Source: an uncultured Gemmatimonadales bacterium
GTDB taxonomy: Bacteria > Gemmatimonadota > Gemmatimonadetes > Longimicrobiales > Gaopeijiaceae
NCBI GenBank assembly: GCA_937982605.1
Contig: CALJLC010000123.1
Coordinates: forward strand, 1-21,318
Length of the DNA: 21,318 nucleotides
Reading direction: 5' to 3'
The position numbers and the translations under genes were made by a program. Positions 1 through 8,265 of this stretch are shown in pieces. Numbering within the stretch: the stretch's first letter is position 1; every line of letters starts with the position of its first letter. Below the pieces are notes generated by a model. That model saw only the letters and a list, made by a program, of their open reading frames with translations, was not told the origin of the DNA and ran no database searches.

Positions 1-2
1 TG

Positions 3-320
3 CGCACGGCGTCCGCCCCCGTACGCGCGCACCTCGATCGACTCGAGAGCATCGCGGCCCGGCTCTACGTCCACATCGACATGGACGTACTCGACCCTTC
101 CGAGGTCCCCTTCCACGGCAACAAGGTCCCGGGTGGACCGTCGAGCCAGGAGCTCGCGGCCCTCTTCGAGCAGATCTTCGCCCGCTACCCCACCGCCTCC
201 GCCATCGGCTTCGCCACGATCCCGTCCAACGACCCGGAGGGGGTATCGCTCGCGGCGGTCAACCGGATGATCGAGGGCGCCGTGCGCGGCGTGCAGAGGC
301 GGGAGCGCGGCGAAGGCTGA
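3..320 (+). CDS. Arginase/agmatinase-family hydrolase, C-terminal part
   Basis: The reading frame is open from the left edge and ends in TGA at 318-320, so only the last 105 codons are present. It carries HIDMDVLDP, which matches the second metal-binding Asp-x-Asp signature of ureohydrolases (arginase, agmatinase, formiminoglutamase), where the two Asp residues bind the di-manganese centre. After it comes a PGG turn and an amphipathic helical end (SSQELAALFEQIFARYP), as in the normal C-terminus of this fold. The N-terminal half and the His-containing metal motif lie outside the window, so substrate (arginine, agmatine, guanidino acid or other) cannot be assigned. The ATG at 81 lies inside the motif and is not the start. 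The next gene is on the opposite strand and converges, with a 9-base gap. Confidence 0.8.
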   Translation, partial: RTASAPVRAHLDRLESIAARLYVHIDMDVLDPSEVPFHGNKVPGGPSSQELAALFEQIFARYPTASAIGFATIPSNDPEGVSLAAVNRMIEGAVRGVQRRERGEG

Positions 321-329
321 GCGCGCGGC

Positions 330-1085
330 TCACGTCGGCGGGTCGTTCCCCGTCACGCTTCCCACGACCGCGCCCGGCAGCCGCAGGATCGTGCCCGGCG
401 CGCCGCCCTTGAGCAGCCACGACACGGCGAAGAGCTCCACGGCCGCGACCTCCTGCCAGAAGATCGGCTCGCCTCGCCGACCCGAGCGGAGCGCCAGGAG
501 GAGTGCCCCGGCGATCGCGACCCCGCAGAACACGTAGACGGAGTTGCGGCTCCACTTGAGCCGATCCCACTGCGACCGGGGGGTTCCCGACTTCGTGAAG
601 CGGAAGATGCAGAAGTAGACGAAGCTCCCGAAGAGCACCACGGCCCCGCCGTAGTGGAGCCAGCCGATCCACTCCTCCCACCAGGTGGGTTCCGGCGGCG
701 GGGGAAGACCCGGCGGACGCGTCGGGAAGAGGATCACGACGGCCGCGGCCCACCCCGCGATCGTCGACGCGATCCGGTCCCGGCGCCCGTCGGGGGTGTC
801 GTATCCCTCGTAGGTGATCAGGTAGACGGCCATCGCCGCGAGCACCCCCGAAAAGGCGACCACGGCCGAGGAGTAGTAGTACGCGCTGATGGACGTGAGC
901 TCGTCGGGCGTGAGCCCGGACGTCGGACGCGCGCGATCGAGGAGGACGACGAGGGCCGGCAGCGAGGCGCCGAGCCACCCGATCGCCTGCCGATGGCCGG
1001 GCCCCGACAGGTCGTCAGGGCTCCTCGTGGGAAGGGCGCGCTCGAGCCAGGCCGGCTGTCGGCCGGTGTCGCGGTCGCTCTGCAT
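330..1085 (-). CDS. Six-TM integral membrane protein of unknown function
   Basis: This 251-residue protein has about six hydrophobic segments, near residues 34-50, 66-90, 107-121, 143-163, 181-199 and 210-226. After TM1 it has the motif SISAYYYSS, then AVYLITYEGYD in TM2. This pattern recurs in uncharacterised bacterial membrane proteins loosely similar to DUF998. A Pro/Trp-rich loop (residues 122-140) joins TM3 and TM4. No catalytic or ligand motif is visible, so no function is proposed. The ATG at 1085 lacks a clear ribosome binding site, and a start a few codons further in is possible. It lies downstream of the DUF3500 gene on the same strand with a 137-base gap, so it may or may not share that transcript. 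Confidence 0.7.
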   Translation of the reverse strand: MQSDRDTGRQPAWLERALPTRSPDDLSGPGHRQAIGWLGASLPALVVLLDRARPTSGLTPDELTSISAYYYSSAVVAFSGVLAAMAVYLITYEGYDTPDGRRDRIASTIAGWAAAVVILFPTRPPGLPPPPEPTWWEEWIGWLHYGGAVVLFGSFVYFCIFRFTKSGTPRSQWDRLKWSRNSVYVFCGVAIAGALLLALRSGRRGEPIFWQEVAAVELFAVSWLLKGGAPGTILRLPGAVVGSVTGNDPPT

Positions 1086-1222
1086 GACGGCTACCGGGTC
1101 GGAGGGACCCCGGGGGGAAGCGTATTCTGCCGGTCCGCGCGCCGGCGCGCAACGTAGGCGCGAGCTCGGAGGTGCCTGGACTCTCCGCGCGGTCCCTCGC
1201 TTGGACCAGGACGTTCGCCGCT

Positions 1223-2263
1223 CTAGTGCGGAACCGCGCCGCGGTGCTCGCGCAGCAGGTCGCGCCCGAAGTCCCCGTCGAAGTCGCGCCAGACCGAGTG
1301 CACGTGGTTGGCCCCGTTCTGGACGTTGTCGTATTCGATGAGGAAGGTGGGGCCCTGCAGCCGGTAGTAGTGGGGCTGACCCGGCTCCGTGCCTCCCGCC
1401 CAGGCGAAGGTGAGCCGCTCCAGGTCCGAGGCGCGCAGCCTGGCGAGGCGATGCTCCGCGATCTCGTCCGACATGATGGAGAGGTACACGTCGATCAGCT
1501 CCATCACGACGGCGCGCTGGCGCGCGGTCATCTCTCCGACGGCCAGGCCGAAGGGCTCGAGCGGATCGACCGTCGGCGCGTTGCCGGTGAAGATGTCGCG
1601 GGGCGCCTCGACGTCGATGAGCGCGGCAGCGAGCTGCGCTTCGTCGAGCGACCGGACGAGCCGCCTGGCCACGTCCTCACGGTCGGCGAGCGGACGGCGA
1701 CCCCTCTGCGGGCCGTCCCGGACCTCGGCCGGATTGGTGCCCAGGAAGGCGGGTGACGCGACGGCGACCGAGCCCGACACCACCGTGAAGTTCAGGGAGA
1801 GGTGGTGCCCCTCGAAGCGCCACCCCCAGCTCTCGCCGTCGGCCGGCGTCCCGAAGATCGAGACCAGATACTCGTCCCGATCTCGCGCGAAACGTCGACC
1901 TCCCTCCATGGCGAGCAGCACGTCCTCGAGCTCCATGATCTGCTCGGCGGTCATGTAGCCCTTCTGGCTGAGCCCGGCCCGCAGGAGACCCTCGGCGCGG
2001 GTCCTCTGCCCGGGGGTCAGATCCTTCAGCATGACCCCGCGCCGCTCGAACATCTCGATCGGGATGAAGTGGAAGCGGCTCCGCTCTTCGGCGTCGAGCT
2101 CGAAGGTGGCCGCCGCCCGCTGCTCCGGACCGAGCGACTCGAGGAAGTCCTGAGCCGCGCGGGTCATGCGCGCGACGTCCCTGCGGGCGTCGAGCTGCGC
2201 GCCGGTCAGCGCGAGCACGACGAGCAATCCGGCCACCGACGCGCCCCTGGGCAATGCGCCCAT
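1223..2263 (-). CDS. DUF3500 family exported protein
   Basis: This is a 346-residue protein. The ATG at 2263 is chosen because GGAGGT lies 6 bases upstream; the frame runs open further upstream, but only as a shadow of the symporter gene. Residues 1-22 form a likely Sec signal peptide without a lipobox cysteine. The body matches the DUF3500 pattern: WGWRFEGHHLSLNF (about residues 146-159, His153-His154), then SPAFLGTNPAEV, and near the end NHVHSVWRDFDGDFG. The His/Asp-rich motifs suggest metal or small-ligand binding in the periplasm, but the family's biochemical role is not established to my knowledge. It lies 101 bases downstream of the symporter gene on the same strand, so co-expression is possible. 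Confidence 0.85.
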   Translation of the reverse strand: MGALPRGASVAGLLVVLALTGAQLDARRDVARMTRAAQDFLESLGPEQRAAATFELDAEERSRFHFIPIEMFERRGVMLKDLTPGQRTRAEGLLRAGLSQKGYMTAEQIMELEDVLLAMEGGRRFARDRDEYLVSIFGTPADGESWGWRFEGHHLSLNFTVVSGSVAVASPAFLGTNPAEVRDGPQRGRRPLADREDVARRLVRSLDEAQLAAALIDVEAPRDIFTGNAPTVDPLEPFGLAVGEMTARQRAVVMELIDVYLSIMSDEIAEHRLARLRASDLERLTFAWAGGTEPGQPHYYRLQGPTFLIEYDNVQNGANHVHSVWRDFDGDFGRDLLREHRGAVPH

Positions 2264-2364
2264 GTCGCACCTCCGTCTCTGTCCGTCGAACGACGAGCGT
2301 TCAGTCTGCGACACCGTCGAGGCGTCCGCCACCGGGGCTCGACGACGATCCGGAGGCGCGCCGC

Positions 2365-3792
2365 CTACCGGTGCAGCGCCCCCACCCGCTCGATCATCTC
2401 CTCGGACTCCCGCGGACCGAAGATTCCGCCCAGCGCCATGCCGAGGGCGCTCGCAAAGAGCGCGAGCACGATCGGCGCGACGTCGGTCGGGACGACGCCC
2501 GTCTCGACGGCCAGATACACGGTCGCTCCGCCGAGGACCGCCGCGACCCCGCCCGTCAGATTGGCCTTCTTCCACCACAGCCCCGCGATGGTCGGCACGA
2601 AGAGCGAGGCACTCAGGATGCCCACGCCCGCGGTGTAGAACGCCGAGATCAGCTCGGGCGGGGAGTAGGCCCAGATCAGGGCGACGATGCCGACGACCCA
2701 CGTCGAGCCGATCCGCAGCACGCCGAGTGCTCGTTCGCTGGCCCGCTCGCGGAGCATCCCGCCGAGCAGGTCGTGCGCGATCGCGGAGCTGCACGCCAGC
2801 AGGAGCGCGTCGGTCGTCGACATCACCGCCGCCAGCACCGCCGCCACCGCGATCCCGCGGATCACCGGCGGGAACTCCGCCTCCATCACGCGGAGGAAGA
2901 GCTGGTCGGCGTCCTGGAGCGCGGGGAAGTCGATCCGCCCGACCGGCACGATCGCGAGCACGGCCGCGAGGATGACCGCGCTGTAGACGAGCATCGAGAG
3001 GTTGAGCGACAGCCGCGCGCTCTCCGCGTCCCGAGCCGTGTAGACCCTCATCACGATGTGCGGGATGACCGGGATCGCGGTCGCCCAGATGATGAAGTAT
3101 CCGAGATACCCGGATACCGGCATGTGACTGACCTGCCCCAGCTCGGGCGCCACCGCCGTCGCCTGGCTCATGATCTCGAACGGAGAGCCTACACGCCAAA
3201 CGAGCACCAGCGCGGTACCCATGACGACGAGGACCATGAGGAAGCCCTGGATCACGTCCGTCCACGTGATCGCGACCATGCCCCCGATCGACACGTAGGT
3301 GATGAACACGACCGTGGCGAGCGCGAGCGACACGTCGTAGGGAATCCCCAGCAGCGCCTCGGCCGCGATCCCCGCGGCCTTGAGCTGCGCCACGATGTAG
3401 ATCGTGAAGGCAACCACGATCAGGACGGGAACGAGGTAGCGGACGACCGCGTGCGGGTACCGGAAGGTCAGGAAGTCGGTGATCGTGAACTTCCCGAAGT
3501 TGCGGAGCGGCCGGGCCACCAGGATCGACGCCAGCTTGAAGCCCACGACGGCGCCACCGAAGAGCGCCAGCGTGGCCGGGATCCCCTGGGCGTACGCGAG
3601 CCCCATCACCCCGATGATCGAGCCGCCGCTGGCCAGCGCCGCCATGATCGCCATCGAGTTCACGACCGTCCCGATGCGTCGGCCGGCGACCCAGTACTCG
3701 TCTCCCGAGCCGACCACCCGCTTCGAGACGGCCAGGCCGATGCCGATGCAGACGGCCAGATAGATCGCGACGAGGACGCGCTCGAGGAGCAT
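2365..3792 (-). CDS. Sodium:solute symporter (SSS family), ActP/MctC-like
   Basis: This 475-residue protein has about 12-13 hydrophobic segments. It shows SSS-family features: DEYWVAGRRIG after TM1, the stretch LASGGSIIGVMGLAYAQG (unwound TM1-like region of the LeuT fold), VARPLRNFGKFTITDFLTFRYPH, ITYVSIGGMVAITWTDVIQG, and STTDALLLACSSAIAHDL. The PLRN.GK.T..D motif and spacing resemble acetate/monocarboxylate permeases (ActP, MctC) more than proline or glucose carriers; the substrate remains a guess. The ATG at 3792-3790 overlaps the upstream gene's stop as TGATG, which fixes the start and suggests translational coupling. It probably imports a small organic acid with Na+ at the inner membrane. 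Confidence 0.9.
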   Translation of the reverse strand: MLLERVLVAIYLAVCIGIGLAVSKRVVGSGDEYWVAGRRIGTVVNSMAIMAALASGGSIIGVMGLAYAQGIPATLALFGGAVVGFKLASILVARPLRNFGKFTITDFLTFRYPHAVVRYLVPVLIVVAFTIYIVAQLKAAGIAAEALLGIPYDVSLALATVVFITYVSIGGMVAITWTDVIQGFLMVLVVMGTALVLVWRVGSPFEIMSQATAVAPELGQVSHMPVSGYLGYFIIWATAIPVIPHIVMRVYTARDAESARLSLNLSMLVYSAVILAAVLAIVPVGRIDFPALQDADQLFLRVMEAEFPPVIRGIAVAAVLAAVMSTTDALLLACSSAIAHDLLGGMLRERASERALGVLRIGSTWVVGIVALIWAYSPPELISAFYTAGVGILSASLFVPTIAGLWWKKANLTGGVAAVLGGATVYLAVETGVVPTDVAPIVLALFASALGMALGGIFGPRESEEMIERVGALHR

Positions 3793-4076
3793 CAGGACCC
3801 CGTCGTCGGGTCGTGGGGCTCCGACGCGCCGCCCGGATCGTCGCGCGACTCCCGTCCGTCCTGTCCGCTCCGTCCGGACAGGAAGGTCACGAGCGCGAGC
3901 GTCGGGGAGAGCACCATCAGCGCCGCCACGAGCCAGCCGAACACGGCCATCCCCCCGATCTCGACCGTCCGCCACGCGGGGACGAACGCGAAGGCCGCGA
4001 AGCCGATGAGGAAGGCGAGGGTCGCGGCCTCGGAGCGCCGCATCGGGAAGAAGGACCTGGGGCCGGGCGGGGACAT
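3792..4076 (-). CDS. Small two-TM membrane protein coupled to the symporter
   Basis: This 94-residue protein has two hydrophobic segments (about residues 17-33 and 39-66) and a polar, acidic C-terminal tail. Its stop overlaps the symporter start by TGATG. Small two-helix proteins encoded directly before SSS permeases are a known arrangement (DUF485/YjcH before actP, DUF3311, DUF997/YhdT before panF, DUF4212), and this gene fits it by position and topology. I cannot place it in one of those families by sequence. The start is uncertain: the ATG at 4076 has no clear Shine-Dalgarno sequence, and ATG 4043 (MRRSEAATLAF) is an alternative. The frame stays open far upstream, but that part has no membrane or domain signal and is not believed to be coding. 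Confidence 0.65.
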   Translation of the reverse strand: MSPPGPRSFFPMRRSEAATLAFLIGFAAFAFVPAWRTVEIGGMAVFGWLVAALMVLSPTLALVTFLSGRSGQDGRESRDDPGGASEPHDPTTGS

Positions 4077-4218
4077 GGCGGCCACGGTGGATCGTCGGCC
4101 GGAGAGACGCAAGCGACGCCGTGACACGTCCCGGCGCCGGACGACGCAATGCAGGTAGAGCCCTTCTCGGCCATGACCCGCCGCCGGGCTCGCCTCACCT
4201 TCCGTCCGGAGCTCCCCC

Positions 4219-4911
4219 ATGAGCAGATCCCTTCTCTCCCGCTTCGCGTGGGTACCCCTGTCGGCATTGGCACTCGGCTGCGGAGACGCGGGCCCCGAGC
4301 TCGGCGAGCTCACCGACGCGGAGGCCAGCTCGCTCCTCGCCGCGCTCTCCGTCATCTGGTTCCCCTCGCCCTCCGCGCCGTCGCCCGCCCCCCAGGGGCC
4401 GCTCCTCGTCCCGCAGACGACGCTGATCCAGGACACGACGGCCTACACCGTCAGTTGCGGTGGGGGCGGTACGGCGGCGGTCTCCTCGATCGACTCCCTC
4501 TCGATCACGGTCGACGCGCGGATCAACCCGTCGCCGGATACGACGTACGCCTCCAACACCGACTACGGCGGCACCTCCGTGACCACGGTCGCGTACGCGG
4601 GCTGCGGCTCGACCGCGGGCCAGGGCGGCACGTGGGTCTTCGACGCCGCCCCGGGCCTCACGTTCACGTACGACATCGAGGGGACGATCGACTCCTACGC
4701 CCTGACCGGTCAGAACGCCGTGATCTCGACGACGGTCGACTGGTCCGGCCTCTGGTCCGGCTCCTTCAACTGGTCGAACGGCAGCCGCTCGGGGAGCTGC
4801 ACGATCTCCCTGACGTCGACCGCGGAGACCTCGAACATCGGGGGCCAGATCACGAGTACGTTCACGCAGCAGGGGCAGATCTGCGGGATCGACGTGTCGA
4901 CTCAGAGCTGA
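4219..4911 (+). CDS. Hypothetical lipoprotein, Ser/Thr/Gly-rich
   Basis: This 230-residue protein begins with a signal peptide ending in LSALALGC, so Cys21 is the likely lipidation site. GGAG lies 8 bases before the ATG. A Pro-rich linker (about residues 48-62) leads into a beta-rich domain with high Ser, Thr and Gly content and paired cysteines (SCGGGG, AGCGST, GSCTIS, QICGID), probably disulphide-bonded after export. No family was recognised. It is flanked by genes on the minus strand (divergent from the symporter unit, convergent with the kinase gene), so it is likely a single-gene transcript with its promoter in the 142 bases before it. Confidence 0.75.
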   Translation: MSRSLLSRFAWVPLSALALGCGDAGPELGELTDAEASSLLAALSVIWFPSPSAPSPAPQGPLLVPQTTLIQDTTAYTVSCGGGGTAAVSSIDSLSITVDARINPSPDTTYASNTDYGGTSVTTVAYAGCGSTAGQGGTWVFDAAPGLTFTYDIEGTIDSYALTGQNAVISTTVDWSGLWSGSFNWSNGSRSGSCTISLTSTAETSNIGGQITSTFTQQGQICGIDVSTQS

Positions 4912-4913
4912 CC

Positions 4914-4939
4914 CGGCGCAGGCCGATCAGCCGGCGCCG
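4914..4939. terminator. Hairpin at a convergent gene junction
   Basis: CGGCGCAGGC (4914-4923) pairs with GCCGGCGCCG (4930-4939) with one A.G mismatch and a six-base loop. It begins 3 bases after the lipoprotein stop and overlaps the end of the convergent kinase gene, the position expected for a bidirectional terminator. There is no T-tract on either strand, so intrinsic termination is not assured. Confidence 0.4.
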
Positions 4940-7614
4940 ATCCGGTCGATCTCGGCCTGCTCCATCCGGTAGCGCTCCGCGAGGTCCGGCCTGCCCGTCG
5001 CGTCGTAGACGTCGGCCAGGTCGCTCCTCGCGGCGCGCAGCCAGCTCACCGTCGGCGCCGCCACGGCGCTCACGATGTCGTAGCCCGCACGGAGGTGAGC
5101 CTCGGCATCCGTGTGCCGGTCCTGTCTCAGCAGGACGCGGCCCAGCTTGATCCGGGCGACGCCCGTGTCGAGGTGGTCGGCGCCGCGGGTCGCCGTGAAG
5201 CGCCGGACGACGTCTTCGAAGATCGCCTGCGCGGCCTCGAGGCGACCGCCCTCGGAGAGCGCGTTGGCCAGGTTCGACAGCCCGATCGCCACGAAGTAGT
5301 GGTCGGGCCCGTTCGAGGTCTCGTAGATGCCCACAATCCGGCGATAGAGTCCTACCGCCTCGTCGTATTCACCCGCCTGGAGACGCACGTACGCCAGATC
5401 GCTCAGGGTGTTGGCCAGACGGGGGTGCTCGGGGCTCAGCGCCCGCTCCTGAATCGCCAGCGCCCGCTCGAGCAGGGGCTCCGCGTCCGCCAGCCGGTCC
5501 TGGAAGATCAGGTCGTTGCCGAGCATCCGCAGCGCCGAAGCCGTCTCCGGATGATCCGGTCCGTGGTAACCCTCGAAGATGCCGACGGCGTCCCGGAAGT
5601 ACGGCTCGGCTTCCACGTAGCGGCCGCGCTGGACTTCCGCGGCCGCCAGGTTGATCAGCCCGTCGGCGATCGTCGGGTGCCCGTCACCGTGCAGCCGTCG
5701 GTCGATCTCGAGCGCCGCTCGAGTGAGTGAATCCGCCTCGTCGAGCCTGCCGGCATAGAAGTACGTGGTGGAGAGCGCCGCGAGCGAGGCGGAGTGCTCC
5801 GGGCTTCCCGGCGCGATCCGCTGCAGGGTACCGATCGCCTGGCGCAGGACGCCGATCGCTTCGTCGTACGACCCCTGCCCTTCGAGCGCCCGGCCGAGCG
5901 CCGTCTCTGCGAGAGCGCCGGACATCTCGGCCCCGCGCCCCGAGGCGCGGAAGCCCTCCACGGCCTCTCGCAGCTCGGCCTCTCCTTCGGCGTAGGCCCC
6001 CTGCTCCACCAGCAGTCCCCCGAGCGCCACTCCGGTCTCCGCGACGTCTCCGGCGTCGAGACCGGACCGGATGGCGTGGGCCGCGCGCAGGAGGGAGTCG
6101 GCGCGATCGAAGCGTCCGAGTCGTCCGAACATGGTGCCCAGCGTCAGATACATCTGTGACTGCGTCACGGGGTCGTCGGAGAGGAGCCGGGCCTCGGAAA
6201 CCCCCCGCTCGAGCAGCGTCGTCACGCGCAGGGTGTCCGCCGGCCCGGCCACGTCGTCGCCACCCTGGAAGAGGTTTTCGGTGAAGGCCTGGATCCGACG
6301 CGTCCGCTCCGCCTCCACGAGCGCTCGATCGCGCGCCTCGACGAGGCGCACGGAGTAGTACAGGGACGTGCCGGTGAGGATGACGAGAGCGACCGCGGTC
6401 GCCGACAGAGCCCGGGCGTGTCGCTGGGAGAAGCGCGCGAGCCGGTATGCGGTCGAGTCCGGGCGCGCCTCGAGCGGCTCGCGCCGGAGGAAGTGGTCCA
6501 CGTCCCGGATGAGCGCCTCGACCGAGCCGTAGCGCCGGCCCACGTCCCGGTGCATCGCCGTCGCGCACAGGACGTCGAGGTCCTCCCACTCGGCTCGCGA
6601 CAGCCGGTCCGCGTCGGCCGGCCTACGCTCCGCCTGCTCGCCGGCCAGCCGCGGCGCGACCGGTGTCTCGCCGCTCCCGGTGGAGCGCGACGGAGGCGGC
6701 GGAACGGTGTCGAGCACCACCCGCTCGGCCTGGGACGGCGTCAGGCCCGCGAGCTCGAACGGCGGGCGGCCCGCGAGCAGCTCGTACAGCAGGACACCGA
6801 GGGCGTAGACGTCGGTGAAGACCCCGACCGGCTCGCCGAGGAGCTGCTCGGGCGCCGCGTACGCCGGCGTCATCATCCTCATGCCCGTCCGGGTCGCCGC
6901 GTCGTCCGTCTCGTCCAGATCCTTCGAGATGCCGAAGTCGAGGAGCTTCGGCGCGCCGTCGCCGGTGACCAGGATGTTGGACGGCTTGAGGTCGCGGTGG
7001 ATCACGGCGCGACCGTGCGCGAAGCCGACGGCTACGCAGACGTCGCGGAAGAGCGCGAGGCGGTCGCGGACGCCCAGTGCCCGGCGGCCGCAGTGCGCGA
7101 CGATCGGCTCGCCGTCGACGAACTCCATCACGAAGTACGGTGTCCCGTCCGGGAGCAAGTCGGCGTCGTGGAGCTGTGCGATGCCGGGGTGGATCAGCCC
7201 GGCGAGGGTCCGTTGCTCCCGGAGGAATCGAGCGCGCCTCGCCGGCGAGATGGCGGCGTCCCGGAGGACCTTGAGCGCGTCTCGGCGACCGAGATCCTCG
7301 CGCTCGACGAGGTAGACCACGCCCATACCGCCCCTGCCGAGCGGTCGCACCACGCGGTACCGGCCGAGGCGCTCGACGTCGGGCAGCGTGTCGTCCAGCA
7401 CCCGACGCGCGACGTCTCCCAGATCGTGGTCGAGCAGCGGTGCGCCCACGGCGTCCCCGCGGAGCAGGTCGAAGACCCGATCGACGAGGTCGGGGCGGTC
7501 GGCGAGCGCCTCGCGGACGAACGCCTCCCGGCGCTCGGACTCGAGCTCGGCTGCACCGTGGAAGACCTCCTGGACTCGGCCCCACTCCTCACGGGTGAGC
7601 CGCGGTGCGTTCAC
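4927..7614 (-). CDS. Membrane Ser/Thr protein kinase with TPR sensor domain
   Basis: This 895-residue protein starts at GTG 7614, which overlaps the sigma gene stop as GTGA. Residues 87-375 form a Hanks-type (PknB-like) kinase: glycine loop GRGGMG (93-98), Lys115 in DALKVL, HRDLKPSN with catalytic Asp208 and Asn213, DFG 226-228, and APE 254-256. All key residues are present, so it should be active. Residues 1-85 form a helical N-terminal region. A single TM segment (about 402-421) follows, then roughly 430 residues of tetratricopeptide repeats, probably outside the inner membrane. Kinase + TM + TPR encoded with a TIGR02999-type ECF sigma factor is a recurrent arrangement in Gemmatimonadota, Acidobacteriota and Planctomycetes, so the kinase probably controls its sigma partner. 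The signal sensed by the TPRs is unknown. Confidence 0.92.
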   Translation of the reverse strand: MNAPRLTREEWGRVQEVFHGAAELESERREAFVREALADRPDLVDRVFDLLRGDAVGAPLLDHDLGDVARRVLDDTLPDVERLGRYRVVRPLGRGGMGVVYLVEREDLGRRDALKVLRDAAISPARRARFLREQRTLAGLIHPGIAQLHDADLLPDGTPYFVMEFVDGEPIVAHCGRRALGVRDRLALFRDVCVAVGFAHGRAVIHRDLKPSNILVTGDGAPKLLDFGISKDLDETDDAATRTGMRMMTPAYAAPEQLLGEPVGVFTDVYALGVLLYELLAGRPPFELAGLTPSQAERVVLDTVPPPPSRSTGSGETPVAPRLAGEQAERRPADADRLSRAEWEDLDVLCATAMHRDVGRRYGSVEALIRDVDHFLRREPLEARPDSTAYRLARFSQRHARALSATAVALVILTGTSLYYSVRLVEARDRALVEAERTRRIQAFTENLFQGGDDVAGPADTLRVTTLLERGVSEARLLSDDPVTQSQMYLTLGTMFGRLGRFDRADSLLRAAHAIRSGLDAGDVAETGVALGGLLVEQGAYAEGEAELREAVEGFRASGRGAEMSGALAETALGRALEGQGSYDEAIGVLRQAIGTLQRIAPGSPEHSASLAALSTTYFYAGRLDEADSLTRAALEIDRRLHGDGHPTIADGLINLAAAEVQRGRYVEAEPYFRDAVGIFEGYHGPDHPETASALRMLGNDLIFQDRLADAEPLLERALAIQERALSPEHPRLANTLSDLAYVRLQAGEYDEAVGLYRRIVGIYETSNGPDHYFVAIGLSNLANALSEGGRLEAAQAIFEDVVRRFTATRGADHLDTGVARIKLGRVLLRQDRHTDAEAHLRAGYDIVSAVAAPTVSWLRAARSDLADVYDATGRPDLAERYRMEQAEIDRIGAG

Positions 7615-8141
7615 GACCCCGTCCCGCCGTCGCGGATCTCGCTCGCCAGCCATGCCCGCGCCGCGCGCCAGTCCCGCGAGACCGTGGCCGGGGAGACCTC
7701 CAGCAGCTCGGCGACCTCGGTCAGCTCCAGACCACCGAAGAATCGGAGCTCCACGACGAGCGCCTGTCTGGGCTCCATCTCGTGGAGGTCGTGGAGCGCC
7801 TCGTCGAGCGCCAGCACCTCGGCAGGCACGTCGCGAGCCGACCCGACGCGATCGTCGAGGGTGACGAGGAGGCTTCGATCCACACGCTTGTGGGCGCCAC
7901 GACGTCGGGCGGCCTCCACGAGGACCTGTCGCATGGCCCGCGCCGCGATCCGCTTGAAGTGCAGCCGGGACTCGACGTCGAAGTCGTGCGCTTTCGCCAG
8001 CCGGGCGTACGCCTCGTTCACGAGCGCCGTGGGGTTCAGCGTTGCGCCGGGGTCGTCCCGACCCACCGCCGCCGCCAGCCTGCGCAGCTCCTCGTACGTC
8101 GCCGAGAAGAGATGGTCGAGTTCGGAGCGCGCGATGGACAT
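7611..8141 (-). CDS. ECF-type RNA polymerase sigma factor (TIGR02999-like)
   Basis: This 176-residue protein has the two-domain layout of an ECF sigma factor. The sigma2 part spans about residues 6-85, including the LNPTALVNEAYARLA stretch typical of the Sigma70_ECF/TIGR02999 group. The sigma4 helix-turn-helix spans about 118-168 (LELTEVAELLEVSPATVSRDWRAARAWL). There is no adjacent anti-sigma gene; the overlapping downstream gene is a transmembrane kinase, consistent with the kinase-associated ECF class regulated by phosphorylation. The start at ATG 8141 has only a weak upstream purine stretch. Sequence upstream shows a poor sigma70-like TTGCCG-17-CATTGT and the palindrome at 8233-8249, both candidates for control of the unit. 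Confidence 0.9.
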   Translation of the reverse strand: MSIARSELDHLFSATYEELRRLAAAVGRDDPGATLNPTALVNEAYARLAKAHDFDVESRLHFKRIAARAMRQVLVEAARRRGAHKRVDRSLLVTLDDRVGSARDVPAEVLALDEALHDLHEMEPRQALVVELRFFGGLELTEVAELLEVSPATVSRDWRAARAWLASEIRDGGTGS

Positions 8142-8232
8142 GCTCGGGGGTGTCGGAGCGGGCGACGTCGCGACGGGGGGCGGACAATGCCGCTCATGCG
8201 GGTGGACGGCAAGCGGCTCGTACCTTCCGGCT

Positions 8233-8249
8233 GTGGGTCACTGACCCAC
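8233..8249. promoter_or_regulatory. Perfect 17-bp palindrome upstream of the sigma-kinase operon
   Basis: GTGGGTCA-C-TGACCCAC is an exact inverted repeat with 8-bp arms and a one-base centre. It lies 92 bases before the sigma factor start and 17 bases after the end of the preceding gene on the same strand. One central base is too short for an RNA loop, so it reads as a dimeric protein-binding site rather than a terminator. What binds it is unknown. Confidence 0.55.
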
Positions 8250-8265
8250 TGCCCACCCTCCCGGC

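Noticed and set aside
2254..4158. Plus-strand open frame (634 codons) opposite the symporter
   Set aside because: Extremely His/Arg/Asp-rich, no hydrophobic or catalytic pattern; the minus strand encodes a clear SSS transporter.
7615..8187. N-terminal extension of the kinase frame upstream of GTG 7614
   Set aside because: It overlaps the whole sigma factor gene in another frame and is Arg-rich without domain features.
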